Of a stretch of DNA of 25,458 nt, positions 20,853-25,458 are shown in pieces (the stretch's first letter is position 1; each line of letters starts with the position of its first letter). The DNA is from an uncultured Clostridia bacterium (GTDB taxonomy: Bacteria; Bacillota; Clostridia; Christensenellales; Pumilibacteraceae), in assembly GCA_934277845.1 (NCBI GenBank), contig CAKQVV010000013.1, positions 1 to 25,458 on the forward strand, written 5' to 3'. The notes under the pieces were generated by a model. It did no database searches and had not been told where the DNA came from. It saw only the letters and a program-made list of their open reading frames with translations. The translations under genes were made by a program, and so were the position numbers.

Positions 20853-22572
20853 AATTCAAGCCGTTCTCTATGCCGCGAAAGAGCCTTCCGCGTCGCAGTC
20901 CGCACGGTTTCTCGCATTTTTGAAAAAGCGTTACGGCGATGACGCTACGCTGTCGTTCGTCCGCACCGACGCGCTCGGCGACGGGTTCAGGCTGGTTGCG
21001 GGCACCGACGCCTACGACTGGACGGAGCAGGGCAAGTTCGAGCAGCTCAAAGCCGCCGTTGCGACTGCTGCCGCGGGCAGCGGCGATCTCGCTTCGCTCG
21101 TTACCCGTGCGGCAGAGGACTTCAAGCCCGGTATTTTCGCAAGAGAAACGGGCACCGTGGCATCCGTCGGCGACGGCGTTGCGAAGATCACGGGACTCAG
21201 CCGCGTGCGTTACGGCGAGATCCTGATTTTTGCCGACGGCTCGCGCGGCATGGCGCAGAACGTGGGCGAAGCGTCGGTGGACGTCATTCTTTTCGACGAG
21301 AACGGCGTGTCCGCAGGCGATAAAGTGTACAGAACGGGCAAAGCCGCGGGTATTCCCGTTTCCGGGAAAATAATAGGCAGGGTAGTCGACGCGCTGGGCG
21401 CCCCCGTGGACGGCAAGGGCGAAATAGAATCCGACGCGTTTATGCCCGTCGAGAGCCCCGCGCCCGCGATTCTCGACCGCAGTCCCGTCACCGAGCCGCT
21501 CAAAACCGGCATACTCACGATAGATTCCATGTTCCCGATCGGCAAAGGTCAGCGCGAACTCATTATAGGCGACCGCCAGACGGGCAAAACGAGCATCGCA
21601 ATCGACGCGATACTCAACCAGAAAGGCAAAAACGTAATTTGCGTTTACGTCGCGATAGGGCAAAAAGCCGGTTCTGTCGCAAAGACCGTCAAACTGCTTT
21701 CCGACAAGGGAGCGATGGATTACACCGTCGCGGTACTCGCGTCGGCATCCGATTCCGCGCCGCTTCAATATATCGCGCCGTATTCCGGCACCGCGATCGC
21801 CGAGTATTTTATGCACCGCGGCGGCGACGTTCTTATCGTGTACGACGACCTCAGCAAGCACGCGGTTGCCTATCGCGCGCTCAGCCTGCTGCTCGGCAGA
21901 AGTCCGGGCAGAGAAGCGTATCCCGGCGATATATTCTATCTCCATTCGCGCCTTCTCGAACGCGCGGCGCACCTTTGCCCCGAAAAGGGCGGCGGCAGTA
22001 TCACCGCGCTGCCCGTCATCGAAACGCAGTCGGGCGACGTCGCGGCATATATCCCCACGAACGTTATTTCCATTACCGACGGACAGATATTTTTAGAGAG
22101 CGAACTATTCCTTTCCGGTCAGCGTCCGGCGGTCAACGTCGGCTTGTCCGTGTCGCGTGTGGGCGGCGCGGCGCAAACCAAAGCGATGAAATCCGCTACC
22201 GGCACCTTACGACTCGAACTCGCGCAGTACCGCGAAATGAAAGTGTTCACGCAGTTCTCGGGCGATCTCGACGACGCGGTGAAACAACAACTTCGTTTCG
22301 GCGGCGCGCTGATGCAGGTGCTTCGTCAGCCTACCGGCGCACCATACGAAGAGTGGCAGGAAGTCGCGGTGCTCGTCGCGGCTCTAGGCAAAGCGTACAA
22401 CGATTTGCCCGAAAAGCGCGTGAGCGAAGCGGTTAAAATCACGTTGCGCGATCTTGCGGCGGAGCACGGCGACGTGGCGGAACGCATTTCGCGCACGGGT
22501 ACGCTGGACGACGCGGAGAGAGAAGTTATCGTGGCGGTCGCGCGTGCCGCGGCGGCAAAGGTCAGACTCTGA
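20836..22572 (+). CDS. atpA: F-type ATP synthase alpha subunit with fused delta-like N-terminal domain
   Basis: 578 residues, about 75 more than usual. From about residue 83 it is a normal alpha subunit: 'FARETGTVASVGDGVAKITGL' opens the barrel, Walker A is GDRQTGKT (245-252) and the arginine finger is R441 in SVSRVGGAAQ. Residues 5-76 read like the C-terminal domain of delta (OSCP). They have the start 'AVLYAAKEPSASQ', the pattern V.TDALGDGFRLV (normally vDpsLIGGf.i) and YDWTEQGKFEQL (normally viDgSv.gqLe.L). The delta N-terminal domain is missing. ATG 20836 follows CGGAGGA by five bases, so the long form is well supported. The stop overlaps the atpG start as TGATG. Alpha is catalytic-hexamer scaffold in the F1 head. 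Confidence 0.94.
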   Translation: MAEKNKIQAVLYAAKEPSASQSARFLAFLKKRYGDDATLSFVRTDALGDGFRLVAGTDAYDWTEQGKFEQLKAAVATAAAGSGDLASLVTRAAEDFKPGIFARETGTVASVGDGVAKITGLSRVRYGEILIFADGSRGMAQNVGEASVDVILFDENGVSAGDKVYRTGKAAGIPVSGKIIGRVVDALGAPVDGKGEIESDAFMPVESPAPAILDRSPVTEPLKTGILTIDSMFPIGKGQRELIIGDRQTGKTSIAIDAILNQKGKNVICVYVAIGQKAGSVAKTVKLLSDKGAMDYTVAVLASASDSAPLQYIAPYSGTAIAEYFMHRGGDVLIVYDDLSKHAVAYRALSLLLGRSPGREAYPGDIFYLHSRLLERAAHLCPEKGGGSITALPVIETQSGDVAAYIPTNVISITDGQIFLESELFLSGQRPAVNVGLSVSRVGGAAQTKAMKSATGTLRLELAQYREMKVFTQFSGDLDDAVKQQLRFGGALMQVLRQPTGAPYEEWQEVAVLVAALGKAYNDLPEKRVSEAVKITLRDLAAEHGDVAERISRTGTLDDAEREVIVAVARAAAAKVRL

Positions 22573-23444
22573 TGGCAGGCGCAAAGGAAATAAAGACGCG
22601 AATTAAAAGCGTTTCCGAAACCGAGAAGATCACCAACGCGATGTATCTTATATCGTCGACGAAGGTGCGCAAGGCGAAGTCCGAACTGGAAAAGACCAAG
22701 CCGTACTTCGAGGCGATCACGGCGGAAATCAAGCGCGTTTTCAAGACGGTCGAACGCTTCGAGAGCAAGTATTTCTATCCCGAGGACGGATTCGCGGACA
22801 ACGCGCCTTACGGGTATCTCGCGATCACCGCGGACAAGGGGCTTGCCGGCGCGTACAATCACAACATTATCAAACAAGTGGAAAAAGCCGTGACCGAGCA
22901 CGACAACTCTAAGATCTACGTTATCGGCGATTACGGCAGAGAATTTTTCCGCACGCACGGGCGCGAGTTTGTCCGGGACTTTAATTTTCCCGCCCAGCGT
23001 CCCACGCTGTCGCGATCGAGAAAGATCGCCCAAGAACTCCTGACGGCATACGACAAGGGCGAGTTTTCCAAGTTGTTCGTGGTTTATACCGACGTCGTGG
23101 GTACGGAAACTACGGTCAAGACCGCCAGAATTTTGCCCTTTCACAGCAGCGAGTTCGTCCGGGGCGCGGATAAGCGCGTCGCGTTCGAGTTTTCGCCGTC
23201 GCCCGAAGCCGTGCTGAGAAACATAGTGCCGAGTTACGTCGCAGGATTTATTTACAGCGCGCTCGTGGACAGTTTCTGTGCCGAGCAGAACGCGCGCATG
23301 AATGCCATGAAGTCCGCCGACGACAACGCGATCGGCATGCTCGACGATTTGCGGCGCGAGTACAATCACGTCCGTCAGAGCGCGATTACCCGCGAGATCA
23401 CCGAGATCGCTTCGGGCGCGAAATACAGACGCAAAGACAATTAA
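22572..23444 (+). CDS. atpG: F-type ATP synthase gamma subunit
   Basis: This 290-residue subunit is the rotor shaft of F1. The N-terminal helix 'EIKTRIKSVSETEKITNAM' and the C-terminal helix 'ARMNAMKSADDNAIGMLDDL' are the two conserved coiled-coil ends of the family. The Rossmann-like middle contains 'ITADKGLAGAYNHNI', a typical motif (usually SDRGLCGxxN). The ATG shares a base with the atpA stop (TGATG), so it is coupled. Length is standard. No truncation or insertion is seen. Confidence 0.95.
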   Translation: MAGAKEIKTRIKSVSETEKITNAMYLISSTKVRKAKSELEKTKPYFEAITAEIKRVFKTVERFESKYFYPEDGFADNAPYGYLAITADKGLAGAYNHNIIKQVEKAVTEHDNSKIYVIGDYGREFFRTHGREFVRDFNFPAQRPTLSRSRKIAQELLTAYDKGEFSKLFVVYTDVVGTETTVKTARILPFHSSEFVRGADKRVAFEFSPSPEAVLRNIVPSYVAGFIYSALVDSFCAEQNARMNAMKSADDNAIGMLDDLRREYNHVRQSAITREITEIASGAKYRRKDN

Positions 23445-23493
23445 AAGCATAGTGAGGGATAGTTTTCGTCCCCGCTTTAACGGAGTAAAAATT

Positions 23494-24900
23494 ATGAACG
23501 GAAAGATAACTCAGATTTCGGGTTCCGTCGTGGACGTCGCGTTCCCCGTCGGCAAACTTCCGAAAATCCGCGAAGCGTTGCGGGTGACGGGCGACGACGG
23601 CAAGACCAAGATGATGGAAGTCGCCGGTCACCTGTCGCCGACTTCCGCGCGCTGCATCATGCTCGCCGAAAGCGAGGGACTGTACGCCGGCATGGAAGCG
23701 GTTGCGACCGGCGCGGGCATTACCGTGCCTGTCGGAAAAGCTGTGCTCGGGCGCATGTTCAACGTGCTGGGCGAACCTATCGACGGCGGAATACCGCTTC
23801 CCGAGGATACGCCGCGTTCTCCCGTTCACCGCGATCCCCCGCCGTTTTCCGAGCAGAATCCCGGATCGGAAATTCTGGAAACCGGAATCAAGGTCATCGA
23901 CCTTCTGGAGCCGTACCCGCGCGGCGGCAAGATCGGCTTGTTCGGCGGCGCGGGCGTGGGCAAGACCGTGCTTATTCAGGAACTGATACACAACGTCGCG
24001 ATGGAAAAAGGCGGTTATTCGGTGTTTGCGGGCGTGGGCGAACGTTCGCGCGAGGGCAACGACCTTTACGGCGAAATGCGCGAGAGCGGCGTTTTCGATC
24101 GCACCGCGCTTGTGTTCGGACAGATGAACGAGGCTCCCGGCGTGAGAATGAGAGTCGCGCTGTCGGGACTTACCATGGCGGAACATTTCCGCGACGAAGA
24201 GCACAAGAACGTGCTGTTGTTTATAGACAATATTTTCCGGTTCGTGCAGGCAGGCAGCGAAGTTTCCACGCTGCTCGGGCGCATGCCTTCGGCGGTCGGT
24301 TATCAGCCCACGCTTGCCGAGGAACTGGGAGGGCTGGAAGAACGCATAACTTCGACGAAGAGCGGCTCGATCACTTCCGTTCAGGCAGTGTACGTCCCCG
24401 CAGACGATCTTACCGATCCCGCGCCGGCGACCACGTTCTCGCATCTCGACGCGACCACCGTGCTCAGCCGCAAGATTTCCGAGCAGGGCATTTATCCCGC
24501 GGTCGATCCGCTGGAATCCACTTCGCGAATACTCGAACCTGACGTCGTGGGGGAGCGGCATTACGAAGTCGCGTCCGCGGTCAAGCAGATTCTCGAAAAG
24601 CACCGCGAATTACAGGATATTATCGCGATTCTCGGCATGGAAGAATTGTCCGACGAGGACAAAGCCGTCGTTTACCGCGCGAGAAAATTGCAGAGATTTT
24701 TATCACAACCCACGTTTGTCGCCGAAAAATTCACGGGGCTTAAAGGCGTTTACGTGCCGCTGTCCGAAACCGTGCGCGGCTTCGGGATGATCGTGAACGG
24801 CGAGGTCGACGATCTGCCGGAAGCGGCGTTCTACAACGTCGGCACCATAGACGACGCCATCGCCAAGGCGAAACGGTTGAGAGAGGAGAACGCGCAGTGA
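23494..24900 (+). CDS. atpD: F-type ATP synthase beta subunit (catalytic)
   Basis: This 468-residue catalytic subunit makes or splits ATP. Motifs: Walker A GGAGVGKT (151-158), the catalytic GER at 182-184 in GERSREGND, Walker B LLFID near 241-245, and the coupling loop EELSDED (383-389), a mild variant of DELSEED. ATG 23494 is chosen because CGGAG lies eight bases upstream and residues MNGKITQISGSVVDV are the usual beginning. An in-frame ATG-like start at 23452 would add 14 residues not typical of the family. It lies 49 bases after atpG and its stop overlaps the atpC GTG start. The protein itself is normal, unlike alpha and c. Confidence 0.96.
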   Translation: MNGKITQISGSVVDVAFPVGKLPKIREALRVTGDDGKTKMMEVAGHLSPTSARCIMLAESEGLYAGMEAVATGAGITVPVGKAVLGRMFNVLGEPIDGGIPLPEDTPRSPVHRDPPPFSEQNPGSEILETGIKVIDLLEPYPRGGKIGLFGGAGVGKTVLIQELIHNVAMEKGGYSVFAGVGERSREGNDLYGEMRESGVFDRTALVFGQMNEAPGVRMRVALSGLTMAEHFRDEEHKNVLLFIDNIFRFVQAGSEVSTLLGRMPSAVGYQPTLAEELGGLEERITSTKSGSITSVQAVYVPADDLTDPAPATTFSHLDATTVLSRKISEQGIYPAVDPLESTSRILEPDVVGERHYEVASAVKQILEKHRELQDIIAILGMEELSDEDKAVVYRARKLQRFLSQPTFVAEKFTGLKGVYVPLSETVRGFGMIVNGEVDDLPEAAFYNVGTIDDAIAKAKRLREENAQ

Positions 24901-25307
24901 AGTCGTTCGGATTAAAAATTCTCGCCGCCGACAGAGTTTTTTACGACGGCGAAACCGAATCGCTGGTTATCCCGACGCTGGACGGCAAGTACGGCGTGAT
25001 GGCGGATCACTCCAACGCCGTCATCGCGGTTACGCCCGGCGTGGTCGAGCGCACCGAAGCCGACGAAAAGCACGTTGCGTTTGTGTCCAGCGGAATTGCC
25101 AAGATCGAGAACGGCAAAGTTCTGCTGCTCGTCGAAGCCGCCGAACGCCCCGACGAGATCGACGAGGCTCGCGCCCGCAGGGCATGGGAAGAGGCGCAGG
25201 ACGAGATCCGCGTACACAAGAGTAAATACGACGTCCGCGCCGCCGAAGTCAAGATCGCCCGCGCGCTGAACAGGCTGAAAACCAAGGATTTTCAAGATAA
25301 AATGTAG
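24897..25307 (+). CDS. atpC: F-type ATP synthase epsilon subunit
   Basis: This 136-residue subunit binds the gamma foot and regulates ATP hydrolysis. Residues 1-84 form the beta-sandwich ('LKILAADRVFYDGETESLV', 'DGKYGVMADHSNAV', 'FVSSGIAKIENGKV'). Residues 88-130 form the C-terminal helical hairpin that can block rotation. The start is GTG 24897, overlapping the atpD stop as GTGA, with GAGGAG eleven bases upstream. It is the last gene of the operon. The hairpin repeat that follows lacks a T-run and is at best a weak terminator. Confidence 0.95.
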   Translation: MKSFGLKILAADRVFYDGETESLVIPTLDGKYGVMADHSNAVIAVTPGVVERTEADEKHVAFVSSGIAKIENGKVLLLVEAAERPDEIDEARARRAWEEAQDEIRVHKSKYDVRAAEVKIARALNRLKTKDFQDKM

Positions 25308-25313
25308 TGGCAA

Positions 25314-25458
25314 AGGGGCGTAATTGCCCCTAAAACCCGAATTAAAGATAAAGGTTATTAAATTTTAACGAGAAGTTTTCGTTTTACCCCGTCATCCTGA
25401 GCGCGTAGCGTGTAAGGATCCCCTACAACAAGAACGAACTTAACTTTTAAGATTGTAA
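25314..25458. repeat. family D hairpin and a family A-like repeat after the atp operon
   Basis: AGGGGC/GCCCCT (25314-25319 with 25326-25331) followed by AAAACCCGAATT matches the repeat after adenine deaminase at 16243. From 25381, GTTTTACCCCGTCATCCTGAG and then GGATCCCCT resemble the border sequences of family A, with CCTGAG in place of TTCAGAG. No gene start is seen to the window end. Confidence 0.7.

Noticed and set aside
20300..20860. A hidden delta (atpH) gene or frameshifted remnant between atpF and atpA
   Set aside because: The two genes overlap by 17 bases and both frames are intact, so there is no room for the missing delta N-terminal domain.
20758..21972. Long antisense frame (404 codons) opposite the alpha subunit; similar ones at 22326-23450, 23398-24603 and 8169-9059
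   Set aside because: All are shadows of strongly conserved sense genes with low-complexity products.

Overview
The window looks like chromosomal DNA from an uncultured anaerobic member of the Bacillota, probably a gut-type clostridium. The grounds are strong AGGAG-type ribosome binding sites, consensus TTGACA/TATAAT promoters with 17-18 base spacers, the rpmH-rnpA-yidD-yidC-khpB gene order, and a repertoire of GH127, AraC-family, YoaK and adenine deaminase genes. Hairpin repeats in the long gaps are also of the kind common in such genomes. No phage, transposase, plasmid, tRNA, rRNA or CRISPR features were seen. The taxonomic placement is inference.

Layout, left to right. (1) 1-1582, minus: an FtsX-type ABC exporter, with the permease cut by the window edge and its ATPase driven by a consensus promoter. 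(2) 1618-2354: a small two-helix membrane protein divergent from a 68-residue XRE repressor, with two identical-type operators between them. (3) 2398-3078: a 192-bp unit repeated three times in tandem, then a dispersed stem-loop repeat. (4) 3132-5839: a GH127 beta-L-arabinofuranosidase divergent from an AraC regulator, with interleaved promoters. (5) 6102-6671: a DUF2726 membrane-anchored protein. (6) 7003-10026, minus: the rpmH-rnpA-yidD-yidC-khpB operon, including a 51-residue L34 gene. (7) 10045-13369, plus: ttcA overlapping an araC gene, then an ADP-ribosylglycohydrolase-family gene with its own promoter. (8) 13395-14425: repeats, then a second XRE/small membrane protein pair with the same control-region architecture as region 2. 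(9) 14459-16235: adenine deaminase. (10) 16243-17182: almost a kilobase of hairpin repeats. (11) 17195-18106: a LysR regulator divergent from the ATP synthase operon. (12) 18161-25307, plus: yoaK-atpB-atpE-atpF-atpA-atpG-atpD-atpC, apparently one operon.

The most unusual object is the F-type ATP synthase. There is no stand-alone delta gene (atpH), and atpF and atpA overlap so there is no room for one. A segment that reads like the delta C-terminal domain is instead fused to the N-terminus of alpha. The c subunit carries a signal-peptide-like N-terminus plus an acidic linker of about 80 residues in all, and has an AxAxAxAxG motif where GxGxGxGxG is normal. Subunit a has Ala where Asn normally follows the essential Arg motif. 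A YoaK/DUF1275 membrane protein sits where atpI usually is and overlaps the TTG-started atpB.

The second notable object is the duplicated XRE/small-membrane-protein module. Both copies keep a 29-bp operator spacing and the same AATTACTTGAC core, but have entirely different operator sequences.
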